DNA of 64,000 bases from DASUVM01 sp963704675 (GTDB taxonomy: Bacteria > Patescibacteriota > Saccharimonadia > Saccharimonadales > Saccharimonadaceae). The stretch lies in assembly GCA_963704675.1 (NCBI GenBank), contig OY969928.1, positions 806,001 through 870,000 of the forward strand, in the 5' to 3' direction. Below the pieces are notes generated by a model. That model was not told the DNA's origin and did no database searches. It worked only from the letters and a program-made list of their open reading frames with translations. Positions 19,057 to 27,036 of this stretch are shown in pieces (position 1 is the first letter of the stretch; every line of letters begins with the position of its first letter). The position numbers and the translations under genes are program-made.

Positions 19057-19316
19057 TAGTCTTTTTCCTGGTGCTTAGCTTGCTCGAGTGCGGATTGTAC
19101 ATCGCTCAACTTTTTAGTTATTTCTTCCAAAAAACTTTCAGCAGTGCTTGCCGGGAACAAGCAAAGCATGCCCTGGCCTTTGGAGCCTTTACGGCCTATA
19201 ACGATAACCTGATCAGTTGGCTTCAAGCCAAGCTCCTCGCGTGCTTTAGCTGGAATGACCACTTGGCCTTTAGTGCCTATAGTAGCGACACCGTAGAATG
19301 AGCTTGAATGATCCAT
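19056..19316 (-). CDS. AbrB/SpoVT-type transcriptional regulator
   Basis: About 86 residues from ATG 19316, which is preceded by AAGGAG; the ATG at 19334 lacks such a site. The swapped-hairpin DNA-binding domain is plain: GVATIGTKGQVVIPAKAREELGLKPTDQVIVIGRKG. A C-terminal coiled-coil-like tail (SFLEEITKKLSDVQSALEQAK) could mediate oligomerisation. It is the first gene of an operon with the drug exporter, so it is probably an autoregulated local repressor. Two perfect palindromes in its promoter are likely binding sites. Confidence 0.88.
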   Translation of the reverse strand: MDHSSSFYGVATIGTKGQVVIPAKAREELGLKPTDQVIVIGRKGSKGQGMLCLFPASTAESFLEEITKKLSDVQSALEQAKHQEKD

Positions 19317-19340
19317 AGCGCTCCTTATAATCATTGGTTA

Positions 19341-19378
19341 TTGTATACAAAGTATAACTTGTCATACATGTATGTCAA
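19341..19378 (-). promoter_or_regulatory. Promoter with two palindromic operator candidates for the abrB-exporter operon
   Basis: On the minus strand TTGACA (19373-19378), a 16-base spacer and TATACT (19351-19356). The 12-bp perfect palindrome CATACATGTATG (19363-19374) sits in the spacer and overlaps the -35 box by two bases, and the 10-bp palindrome TTGTATACAA (19341-19350) covers the likely transcription start. Confidence 0.7.
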
Positions 19379-19466
19379 CACGCATATATACTTTCTTTTC
19401 TTGCTTATGTTATATTTAATAATGTATGACTTAAAAACAAACAGACGGTATTAAAGGGGTATTACG

Positions 19467-22400
19467 GTGGAACATGCTGAGCCACATCATCACCTAAAGT
19501 TGATTGTTTGGACAGTTTCAGTTGTTTTCTTAATCGCTCTATTGGCAGTCATTTTTCTTGTCCTCATACCAAAATCGCTTGTCGTAGCCGGAACACTTAA
19601 GACTAAAGATGGCCCCGTTAAAGCAGGAGTTTATGATTTTCGCTTAAAATTTTATAATGCTACTACTCGTACCGATCTGGTATACAGTTATGATGCCAAA
19701 GGCGTAACCGTTGATGAAGAAGGCAAGTTTAGCGCTAATCTACCTGACGGCAAGGCATTAAATGTAGCAACTTTAATGCAAGTTTGTATTGCATCACCTG
19801 ATAGTGCGGTGCCAGGAACAATTATTGGCGGACAAGCGACATTGCCATCGTGTGAAGTGTCTGAAGAAGCCGATCAAGCAGCATATAACCAAACTATTTG
19901 CGGTTTGACGGCGGTTGATCAAGATCCAACTAATCCTATTAACTGGTTGGCGTCAAAGAATGTTGTGTATGCCACGCCCACGAAAGCCTGTGGTGAATCG
20001 GGGACTGGCATTGCTTCAGTTAGTACAGTTGATGTTGTTGCGCCATTGCTAGAAACCCCAGGGGCGCTCGGTGAGCTTTTGGGTAGCGGGGTTGCATTGC
20101 AGCCGGGCTCACTTCTCAGTATTAACGAAAATGGCGAAATAACTGTTGCAACGCCAACTGAAGCAGTGAGCGAAGTTGTAAAAGAAGAAATTGCCCAGAA
20201 TGAGGCAGAGAATCAAACGGTAATAGACACACCGCCAACGGGTACCGAAAGTGGCATTAATACCACATCGCAAACACTTTCTCTCAGTGGTAATGTGCTG
20301 ACAATTTCAGGCGGCAATAGTGTCACACTCCCCTCTGGCGGCGATGGTGATGAGGTAATAGGGAATGAAATAACCGACATTATACCTGGTGATGGATTGG
20401 TGCGCGTTGGTACTGGCACAACGCTTGACCCGTTTAAAGTTGGCTTAATAACATGTGCGAGCGGGCAGCTCCTCAAGAGTAATGGTACCGCGACTTGGAA
20501 TTGTGCAACTGACACCGACACTATTTATACTGCTGGCACCGGTATAGCATTCGCCGGCAACGTTATTAATAATACCGGTGTCTTGTCGTTTACGCTGCCA
20601 GCTGGCGGTGGGTTGACTAATACCGGCACTGCTCAAAGTGTCTCACTGCGGCTGCAAAACTGTGGCAATGGCGAAATTCTACAATTTAACGGCGGCACAT
20701 GGGTATGTGTGCTGCCGGGCGGCGTTTCATCATACTCATTTTCTATTTCTGATGGTGTGACCTCTGAACCAATTATGAATGGCAACACAGTGACATTTAT
20801 TGGCAACGAAGGCTTAGTAGCAACTGTTTCGGCAACCGATTCTATCACCTACGGCATTGTTGACGGTGGTGTGACAACGGTGAAACTAGCCGACGGTTCG
20901 GTGACAAATACAAAAATAGCCAATGGAGCAGTAACAACAATCAATTTGGCTGATGGTTCAGTAACAAACGCTAAGCTCGCCAATAGCAGCATTACTGTGA
21001 CTGCCGGTAGTGGTTTGAGTGGCGGAGGCGTGGCAACACTTGGCAGTGGCACAACCTTGAACTTGCAGGCTTGTGCTAATGGCCAAATCCTTAAGCATAA
21101 TGGAACAACATGGGTATGCGCCGCCGACAGTGATACTCCGCAAACGTTGTCAATTGTCGCTAATGCACCAGATAGTGCAAATACTGTCTCATACGATCTT
21201 TCAATTAGCGGTGGCAATACTGTCAACTTTGATGATCGCGATACGCTCTATACAGCGCTGACAGGTGGTGGCCTAGCTTTAACAAGTGACGCCTTCAGCT
21301 TACAAACATGCCCAGTTGGACAAATTCTAAAAAGTACCAATGCGGGTACGCCTGCGTATGCTTGTGCGGCAGATGGCAATACCACCTATACTGCTGGCAC
21401 AGGGCTAAGCTTAGTCGGCACAACTTTTAATAATACGGGCGTATTGGGAGTAACAGCTTCTGGTGCCCTCACGAGCACCGGTGGCCAAAACCCGAATATC
21501 GCCTTTGCTGACGGCGCAGTTGCTGGTCAATTCTGGCAGTGGGATGGCGACAGCTGGGAACTCGCTACGTTACCAGCTGACGGTGATAGCGTTGTTGGAA
21601 ACGAGGTAACTAATGTAACGGGCAGTAACTCAGGGCTCGTTCGCGCCGGTAGCGGCACAGCGATTGACCCGTATACGCTCGCGGTTAGCACTGGTAACGG
21701 CATACAGTTAACCAGTGGCAACATCACCATTAATAGTCCAACCTGTAGCGGCACAGATAAATTGCAATGGAATGGCACCGCCTTTGTTTGCTCGGCCGAT
21801 GTCAATACTACATATAGCGCCGACAATGGTATCAGTTTGGCGGGTACAACATTCTCAGTAAACAGCCCGACTTGTGCGGGTACTACTAAACTACAGTGGA
21901 ACGGCACGGCGTTTGTTTGTTCAACCGATATTGATGCTCAAACCCTCGGTTGGGTTGATGGCACGCGCACCCTCAGTATTTCAAATGGCAATAGCGTGGT
22001 TATTCCTGATGCCGATACAGCTTACTCGGCACTAACGAATGGCGGCTTAAGGCTGGTTGGCACGCAATTTGCCTTAAAGACTTGTACGGCAAGCCAGATT
22101 TTAAAAGCTCAGGCAACGAGCGGTGAGTGGGATTGCGCGGCTGATAATAACACAACATACAATGCTGGCACTGGCCTCAGCTTAGTGGGAACAACATTTA
22201 ACAATACTGGTGTGTTGGGTGTAACGGCATCGGGCGCTCTCACAAGTTCAGGTGGTCAGAACCCAAATATTGCCTTCGCAGATGGCGCAGTAACTGGCCA
22301 GTTCTGGCAGTGGGATGGCGACAGCTGGGAGCTAGCGTCTTTGCCAGCTGACGGTGATAGCGTTGTTGGAAACGAGGTAACTAATGTTACAGGAAGCAAT

Positions 22401-24278
22401 TCGGGGCTTGTTCGTTCCGGCAGTGGTACGGCTGTCAGCCCCTACACGCTCGCGGTGAGCGTTGGTAATGGTCTGCAGCTTACATCTGGCAACGTAGCTA
22501 TTAATAGCCCAACTTGTTCTGGCACTACAAAATTACAATGGAATGGTACCGCATTCGTTTGTTCAACTGATGTTGATACAACCAACTTTTCAATTACTGA
22601 CGGCTCCACCACTCAAAGCGTGGCCGCTACTGATGCAATTACATTTGTAGGAAATAGTAGTACAAAAACAACCGTTACACTTGGCGGCACGCGGCAGTTA
22701 ACCTTTGGGCTTGATTTAACAGGGGCATCCTCGGGCCAAGTACTGACGTATAACGGTACAAACCTTGCCTGGCAATCGCCAACCACTTATGCGCCAACAA
22801 GTTGTGGCGCTTCAAGCACCTACATCTGTCAAAACGGTAATACCCTGGGTGGTGCAATGACGATCGGAACAAATGATGCATTTATTTTGAATTTTGAAAC
22901 TGGCGGTAATACCGCTATGACTATCTTAACAGATGGCAGTGTTGGTATCGGTACGGCCAGTCCGGGTGAAGCACTTGATGTCAATGGCAATATTACTATG
23001 CCAGCTACGTCGTCGGCTGCTGGTGTTATTTTGCAGGGTAATTCGCGTTTGCTGCACACTGCCGGAAGCGGAACCACTAACGCATACTTTGGGGTTGGTT
23101 CGGGTAATTTAACACAAACAGCCACGTTTAATACTGGAATCGGAGCGCAAGCTTTGCGAGAAATTACAACTGGTAGCTTTAATACTGCCGTTAGTGCTAA
23201 TGGCTTACTGAATACAACAACAGGCTCTCTTAACACGGCGATGGGTATGCAGTCACTGCTTGGTAATACCACTGGCTCTGATAATACCGCACTTGGTCAT
23301 AATGCTGGCTATACTGGTGTTAGCGGCGCGTTCGCTAACACAACAGGCGCGTTCAATACTTTCATCGGCTCATTATCTGGTCCGGGGTCGGCAACACAAC
23401 TGCAAAACGCAACGGCAATCGGCGCATATGCAACGGTAACGCAAAATAACAGTCTTGTGCTGGGCTGTGTCAGTGGTGTCGCGAGTTGCCCAGCAACAAC
23501 GAGTGTTGGAATCGCTAATTCGGCACCGGGCTTTCTGCTGCACGTTGGTTCTGCTTCGACAACGTCGGGTACTTCGGTGGCCCGATTCCAAAATGCTGGC
23601 GGTACCTGTACGGTCACGCCAAATACCGCCGGTGGCATCACTTGCACCTCTGACGAACGTGCTAAGAAGAACATCGAAGCGTTTACGGGCGCAGTAGATT
23701 TGCTCGAACGTATTAACATTAAAAAATACAACATGAAATCCGATAAGGATGGTTCAATAAAACAAGTCGGCGTAATTGCTCAAGAGGTTGAAGACGTATT
23801 GCCAGGTTTGGTAGTGACCGACTCCGATGGATCGAAGTCGTTCTCGTACGCTGGTTTAACACCTATCTTGCTGCAGGCAATCAAAGAGCAGCAAGTGCAA
23901 ATCAATCAGATCAAGGCTGGTGTGTGGTCGGGCGGCGTCGTAAGTAAGGATACTACCTTCAAATCCCAAGCGATATTTGAAGGCCCTGCGCGTTTTGTAG
24001 GCGAAACCTCTTTTAAGGGCGACGTGGCTATCAGTGGCAAAGTGAAACTCTCTAAAGATCAAGTTAATGCGGTTATTCTACCCAAAGGCAAAAAATCTAT
24101 TGGTGTTACATTTGGCGGAAGTTACACTTCGCCACCATATATAACCGCAACACCACGAGATTTCTTGAAAGGTAATCAATTCCGCATTACCAATGTCACA
24201 AGAACGGGTTTCACAATTGAGGTAAATGAAGCTCAATCGAAACCGGTTCGCTTTGATTGGCACGCATTTAGCCATTAA
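19467..24278 (+). CDS. Giant surface-anchored fibre protein with C-terminal S74 self-cleaving chaperone
   Basis: A 1603-residue protein starting at GTG 19467. One membrane helix (about residues 12-36) anchors it, with everything after it outside. A beta-rich stalk follows, with roughly nine copies of a motif of the type C-x2-G-Q-I-L-x3-G-x3-W-x-C, each offering a cysteine pair. Residues about 1210-1330 contain NT-x-(I/M/L)G-type repeats like the YadA head. The end is a peptidase S74 intramolecular chaperone: TSDERAKKNI with Ser1395 and Lys1400, the catalytic spacing known in phage endosialidases and tailspikes, followed by the trimerising helices. Cleavage before Ser1395 would leave a mature trimeric fibre. 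A coding repeat lies at 21370-22580. It probably mediates adhesion to a host or partner cell. Confidence 0.85.
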   Translation: MEHAEPHHHLKLIVWTVSVVFLIALLAVIFLVLIPKSLVVAGTLKTKDGPVKAGVYDFRLKFYNATTRTDLVYSYDAKGVTVDEEGKFSANLPDGKALNVATLMQVCIASPDSAVPGTIIGGQATLPSCEVSEEADQAAYNQTICGLTAVDQDPTNPINWLASKNVVYATPTKACGESGTGIASVSTVDVVAPLLETPGALGELLGSGVALQPGSLLSINENGEITVATPTEAVSEVVKEEIAQNEAENQTVIDTPPTGTESGINTTSQTLSLSGNVLTISGGNSVTLPSGGDGDEVIGNEITDIIPGDGLVRVGTGTTLDPFKVGLITCASGQLLKSNGTATWNCATDTDTIYTAGTGIAFAGNVINNTGVLSFTLPAGGGLTNTGTAQSVSLRLQNCGNGEILQFNGGTWVCVLPGGVSSYSFSISDGVTSEPIMNGNTVTFIGNEGLVATVSATDSITYGIVDGGVTTVKLADGSVTNTKIANGAVTTINLADGSVTNAKLANSSITVTAGSGLSGGGVATLGSGTTLNLQACANGQILKHNGTTWVCAADSDTPQTLSIVANAPDSANTVSYDLSISGGNTVNFDDRDTLYTALTGGGLALTSDAFSLQTCPVGQILKSTNAGTPAYACAADGNTTYTAGTGLSLVGTTFNNTGVLGVTASGALTSTGGQNPNIAFADGAVAGQFWQWDGDSWELATLPADGDSVVGNEVTNVTGSNSGLVRAGSGTAIDPYTLAVSTGNGIQLTSGNITINSPTCSGTDKLQWNGTAFVCSADVNTTYSADNGISLAGTTFSVNSPTCAGTTKLQWNGTAFVCSTDIDAQTLGWVDGTRTLSISNGNSVVIPDADTAYSALTNGGLRLVGTQFALKTCTASQILKAQATSGEWDCAADNNTTYNAGTGLSLVGTTFNNTGVLGVTASGALTSSGGQNPNIAFADGAVTGQFWQWDGDSWELASLPADGDSVVGNEVTNVTGSNSGLVRSGSGTAVSPYTLAVSVGNGLQLTSGNVAINSPTCSGTTKLQWNGTAFVCSTDVDTTNFSITDGSTTQSVAATDAITFVGNSSTKTTVTLGGTRQLTFGLDLTGASSGQVLTYNGTNLAWQSPTTYAPTSCGASSTYICQNGNTLGGAMTIGTNDAFILNFETGGNTAMTILTDGSVGIGTASPGEALDVNGNITMPATSSAAGVILQGNSRLLHTAGSGTTNAYFGVGSGNLTQTATFNTGIGAQALREITTGSFNTAVSANGLLNTTTGSLNTAMGMQSLLGNTTGSDNTALGHNAGYTGVSGAFANTTGAFNTFIGSLSGPGSATQLQNATAIGAYATVTQNNSLVLGCVSGVASCPATTSVGIANSAPGFLLHVGSASTTSGTSVARFQNAGGTCTVTPNTAGGITCTSDERAKKNIEAFTGAVDLLERINIKKYNMKSDKDGSIKQVGVIAQEVEDVLPGLVVTDSDGSKSFSYAGLTPILLQAIKEQQVQINQIKAGVWSGGVVSKDTTFKSQAIFEGPARFVGETSFKGDVAISGKVKLSKDQVNAVILPKGKKSIGVTFGGSYTSPPYITATPRDFLKGNQFRITNVTRTGFTIEVNEAQSKPVRFDWHAFSH
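21370..22580 (+). repeat. Tandem coding repeat inside the giant surface protein
   Basis: The block from about 21380 to 21800 recurs at about 22145 to 22570 with high nucleotide similarity, including identical stretches around 21583 and 22351 (gacggtgatagcgttgttgg and beyond). Each block encodes TGLSLVGTTFNNTGVLGV, the WQWDGDSWELA segment and a C-x-G-T-x-K-LQWNGTAFVC unit. The near identity suggests recent duplication or gene conversion and would allow length variation by recombination. Confidence 0.8.
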
Positions 24279-24337
24279 AGTGAGTTTGACCGAGTAGCTC
24301 AGGGAAGGTACCATAGATAATATTGCAAAGGGGGATT

Positions 24338-25003
24338 ATGCTCGCAAAATTCAGCAGAAATAATAAACTCATGTACATTATGCTCATTATTGTAGTGCTT
24401 TTAGCGGTCGGTACAGCCGGTTACTTTGCAAAGAAATATTTTGATCTTCGTGCTAACCCAAATCAGGCAGCTGAAGAAGAAACGACTCGTTTAACGAACG
24501 CCGTCGGCAAGCTTTATGAGCTACCTAAAGATGAAACACCTATTATTGGCAAGGTACAAGATAAAGAAAAACTTAAAGACCAGCCATTCTTTAAGAATGC
24601 CGAGACGGGTGATGATATCTTGATTTATCAAAAGGCTAAAGTGGCAATTATTTACCGCGCGAAAGAAAATAAACTTATTAACGTAGGACCAATTGCTATT
24701 GATGCAGCCGCGCAGCAGGGTCAAGCTTTAGCTACCGTAAAAGTTTATAATGCAACAAATAAAGCGGGTACGGCTGAAGCGGCTCTGAAATCAGTCGGTG
24801 AGATTGCCGGTTTGCAAGTTGAGCAAGCACTCAGTGACGCCAAAAATAAGAGCGTAGCGCAAACTATTGTTGTCGATGTGAATGGCACAAAAGGTGAGCA
24901 AGCAAGGCAGATTGCTGAAAAGCTAGGTGGTAGTGTCGGCTCGTTACCAGCCGGAGAGAGCAAACCAACTGCTAATATTGCCATCTTTGTCGGTGCCGAA
25001 TAA
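24338..25003 (+). CDS. Membrane-anchored protein with LytR_C-like domain
   Basis: About 221 residues from ATG 24338, which is preceded by AAAGGGGG at 24326-24333. One membrane helix (about residues 12-33) is followed by an external region. The C-terminal part, VKVYNATNKAGTAEAALKSV up to IAIFVGAE, matches the LytR cell-envelope C-terminal fold (an N-G/N-T-x-x-x-G-x-A type start and alternating strands). The catalytic LCP domain is absent. It follows the giant surface protein by about 60 bases, so a role in envelope attachment or as a partner of that protein is possible. Confidence 0.6.
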   Translation: MLAKFSRNNKLMYIMLIIVVLLAVGTAGYFAKKYFDLRANPNQAAEEETTRLTNAVGKLYELPKDETPIIGKVQDKEKLKDQPFFKNAETGDDILIYQKAKVAIIYRAKENKLINVGPIAIDAAAQQGQALATVKVYNATNKAGTAEAALKSVGEIAGLQVEQALSDAKNKSVAQTIVVDVNGTKGEQARQIAEKLGGSVGSLPAGESKPTANIAIFVGAE

Positions 25004-25029
25004 AGATACAAGTAGCGTCAACTTTATAC

Positions 25030-25059
25030 TTTACAACGCTATAGGTAGGGTACTATACT
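25030..25059 (+). promoter_or_regulatory. Promoter of the riboswitch transcript
   Basis: TTTACA (25030-25035), an 18-base spacer and TATACT (25054-25059). Confidence 0.5.
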
Positions 25060-25170
25060 AGAGCTATTCACAAATTAACGTCGTAGTCTGGTGGAACCAC
25101 GTGAAAATCGTGGACTGTGCCGCAACGGTGATCTCTGACAAGAGAAAGTCCGATTAGCTAGGCTACAAAT
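25060..25170 (+). promoter_or_regulatory. Cobalamin-type riboswitch aptamer
   Basis: The conserved heart of the B12 aptamer is readable: GGTGGAACCACGTGAAAATC with a CCAC/GTGG helix, then GGACTGTGCCGCAACGGTGA (the B12 box-type CCGCAAC core), a small CTCT-gaca-AGAG hairpin, and AAGTCCGATTAGCTAGGC closing the structure. This corresponds to the GGTGnAAATC, CtGtnCCGCAAC and AGTCcGA elements of the cobalamin family. Folding should join adenosyl- or methylcobalamin sensing to the terminator at 25221-25245. The closing P1 helix is uncertain because the best partner of TAGCTAGG (25058-25066) overlaps the proposed -10 box. Confidence 0.75.
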
Positions 25171-25220
25171 GACGATTCCCGAGCAGGAAATGGTTGGCGA
25201 TTCTCTTGAGGCCCCGTCAA

Positions 25221-25245
25221 ACCCTTGCTTGGTGCAAGGGTTTTT
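25221..25245 (+). terminator. Terminator (expression platform) between the riboswitch and the zinc-ribbon protein gene
   Basis: ACCCTTGC, loop ttggt and GCAAGGGT, followed by TTTT. It ends six bases before the GTG start at 25252, so read-through would decide expression of that gene. Confidence 0.8.
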
Positions 25246-25251
25246 AAGTAG

Positions 25252-26892
25252 GTGGTAGTAACAAAAACGAAACCAAGCGATATCATTGCCGCTAGACGCA
25301 AGCAAGATTATTATCGTTTTGAGGAATGGCGTAAAGAGCATGAAGCACGTGATCCGATTCTCTTAACGCTCGATTCACTGCAATATGACCTTCGTACAAT
25401 GGGCAAAATTGGTTCTGAAGCCTGGACGCAATTTGATGCTGACGAAATGACGTTTCTTGCTGAAAATATAAACTCGCGGCATAAGACACCTGCTCGTTAC
25501 CGTTTCAGTGAAAGAGACATTGTTGTTGCCGAAGCGCAAGATAATCGCCCTGAACTTACGCTCCGTAGTATTAACGAGGGCGGGTTGAAGAAATCTCGAA
25601 AAGAGGTGCTCAATGATGCACGTTATTACTTTCACTATCGTCGCGATGAATTATTCATGGCTTTTCATGACGAAGTTGTTGTAATGATGCAAGGCCGGGG
25701 CGAGGCAGACACGCTTATTAAATTTTCTACCTTTCCCATTGAAAGCATGTATGACAATAGAAGAGCAATTTTAAAAGAAAAAGCTTATAACGAAGCTACA
25801 AGAATGGGATTTTTATATATTGCGCGCCGTATTAACGGCGAATTAGAGTTTTTAACTATTCGGCTTGATGATTGTATGCCCGATATTGTTGCTGAGTGTT
25901 TACGCGATTATGGCTTTAATGATGCCCCGCTGGCACTTGAACAGTCAGAAGAACTCGGTAAGTATCTGATAAGATTAAATACGAGCCAGTTTCCGATCGA
26001 AGATATCGAAACTGGGATAGTTGCCGGGTTTGACACTGCCCGCTGCAAGCTAAGGGGTGTCACTGAAAGTTCATACGGCCGCAACAAACCTTCAATTGAT
26101 GCCTTCTCATTCATTAAGCAACATCAAGATCACTGGGCGGCGTATAAGGGTTTTAATGAACAGCTAGCAAGGGCGCTCCATGGCGAAGAACTATCACCGC
26201 ACTTGCTGCGCTATCTGCAAAAAAGTCTGCAGGCTTATGAAGGTGCTGGTAGTTCGGTTTTAACATCTCATGAAACTAACGATGTAATACATACGCTTAA
26301 GATCGGTAAGCTCGATAAACGCTTAAGTGCGGCCTATAAGAAAGTATTATCTCACGCTAATGTTGGCTTATTTAAAGATTTATTTGAGGCTTATAAGAAG
26401 ACAGGAAAGCCTCGTCAACTGACAGGCGACGCTTCAAGCGTATTAAGTAGTTATGCTGATTCGGCGTCAGCCGGTGGCGCTGCCATGGCCGCTCGGGGTG
26501 AAGCGGCCGCCGGTTGTGGCCTCAATATCTCAGTTAATAACCAGGCGGCCGAGCAACTTGCTGCTGAGCAGGGCATTAGCCTCGAGGAGGCTTTGCGCCA
26601 CATTCAACAGGCATCCAAGCAAGAAGAAAAACGCAAGAAAAAACTAAAACCTAAACACGCTGACGACAAATATTATTTGATTGAAAAGTGGGGTAAAAAG
26701 AATGTCAAACTCATTAAAGAATCTTGTGGGGCGTGTGGCGAAAAGCGTTATGTGGCGATTTGTGGGGTGTGCCCCGATTGTGATTATAAAGATACCCGTG
26801 ATCCTGGATATATCACAAAACTGCTTGAGCGTCGTAAACGTGCTGTTCGGCCAAAGAAAGGTGTTTTTGAGAATTTGTTCTTTCGAATCTAA
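25252..26892 (+). CDS. Unknown protein with C-terminal zinc ribbon, downstream of a cobalamin riboswitch
   Basis: A 546-residue protein with start GTG 25252. No membrane segment or signal is seen. The first 380 residues are a mixed alpha/beta region I do not recognise. A low-complexity Ala/Gly/Ser stretch lies near 400-420, then a helical segment (AAEQLAAEQGISLEEALRHI), a lysine-rich linker, and a ribbon with C-x2-C-x10-C-x2-C-x2-C near residues 490-513 (SCGACGEKRYVAICGVCPDC). Such ribbons usually bind zinc and contact nucleic acid or protein. The riboswitch suggests a link to B12 supply or to a B12-dependent process, but nothing in the protein shows a B12 site. Its stop lies in the left arm of repeat B. 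Confidence 0.65.
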   Translation: MVVTKTKPSDIIAARRKQDYYRFEEWRKEHEARDPILLTLDSLQYDLRTMGKIGSEAWTQFDADEMTFLAENINSRHKTPARYRFSERDIVVAEAQDNRPELTLRSINEGGLKKSRKEVLNDARYYFHYRRDELFMAFHDEVVVMMQGRGEADTLIKFSTFPIESMYDNRRAILKEKAYNEATRMGFLYIARRINGELEFLTIRLDDCMPDIVAECLRDYGFNDAPLALEQSEELGKYLIRLNTSQFPIEDIETGIVAGFDTARCKLRGVTESSYGRNKPSIDAFSFIKQHQDHWAAYKGFNEQLARALHGEELSPHLLRYLQKSLQAYEGAGSSVLTSHETNDVIHTLKIGKLDKRLSAAYKKVLSHANVGLFKDLFEAYKKTGKPRQLTGDASSVLSSYADSASAGGAAMAARGEAAAGCGLNISVNNQAAEQLAAEQGISLEEALRHIQQASKQEEKRKKKLKPKHADDKYYLIEKWGKKNVKLIKESCGACGEKRYVAICGVCPDCDYKDTRDPGYITKLLERRKRAVRPKKGVFENLFFRI

Positions 26893-27022
26893 GCTCTACA
26901 GCTTCCCTCCAGACCGTGTGAAATCGGTTTAACTAACCGATTTCAGCCCAACGCTTATATAAAGCTCTGGGAGAGCTTTATATAAGGAGAGTGGTCTGGA
27001 GGGAAGCTGTAGAGCTTAGATT
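26886..27022 (-). repeat. Foldback repeat element, copy B (inverted relative to copies A and C)
   Basis: Arms 26886-26914 and 26994-27022 are perfectly complementary over 29 bp. Read on the minus strand, the core is ccactct, a perfect 15-bp hairpin (CTTATATAAAGCTCT, loop, complement), gcgttgggctgaaatc, a perfect 10-bp hairpin (GAAATCGGTT/AACCGATTTC) and cacacg. It fills the space between two convergent genes. One arm contains the stop codon of the zinc-ribbon protein, and the other ends 15 bases before the antiporter stop. Confidence 0.9.
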
Positions 27023-27036
27023 TCTAATAGTTATAA

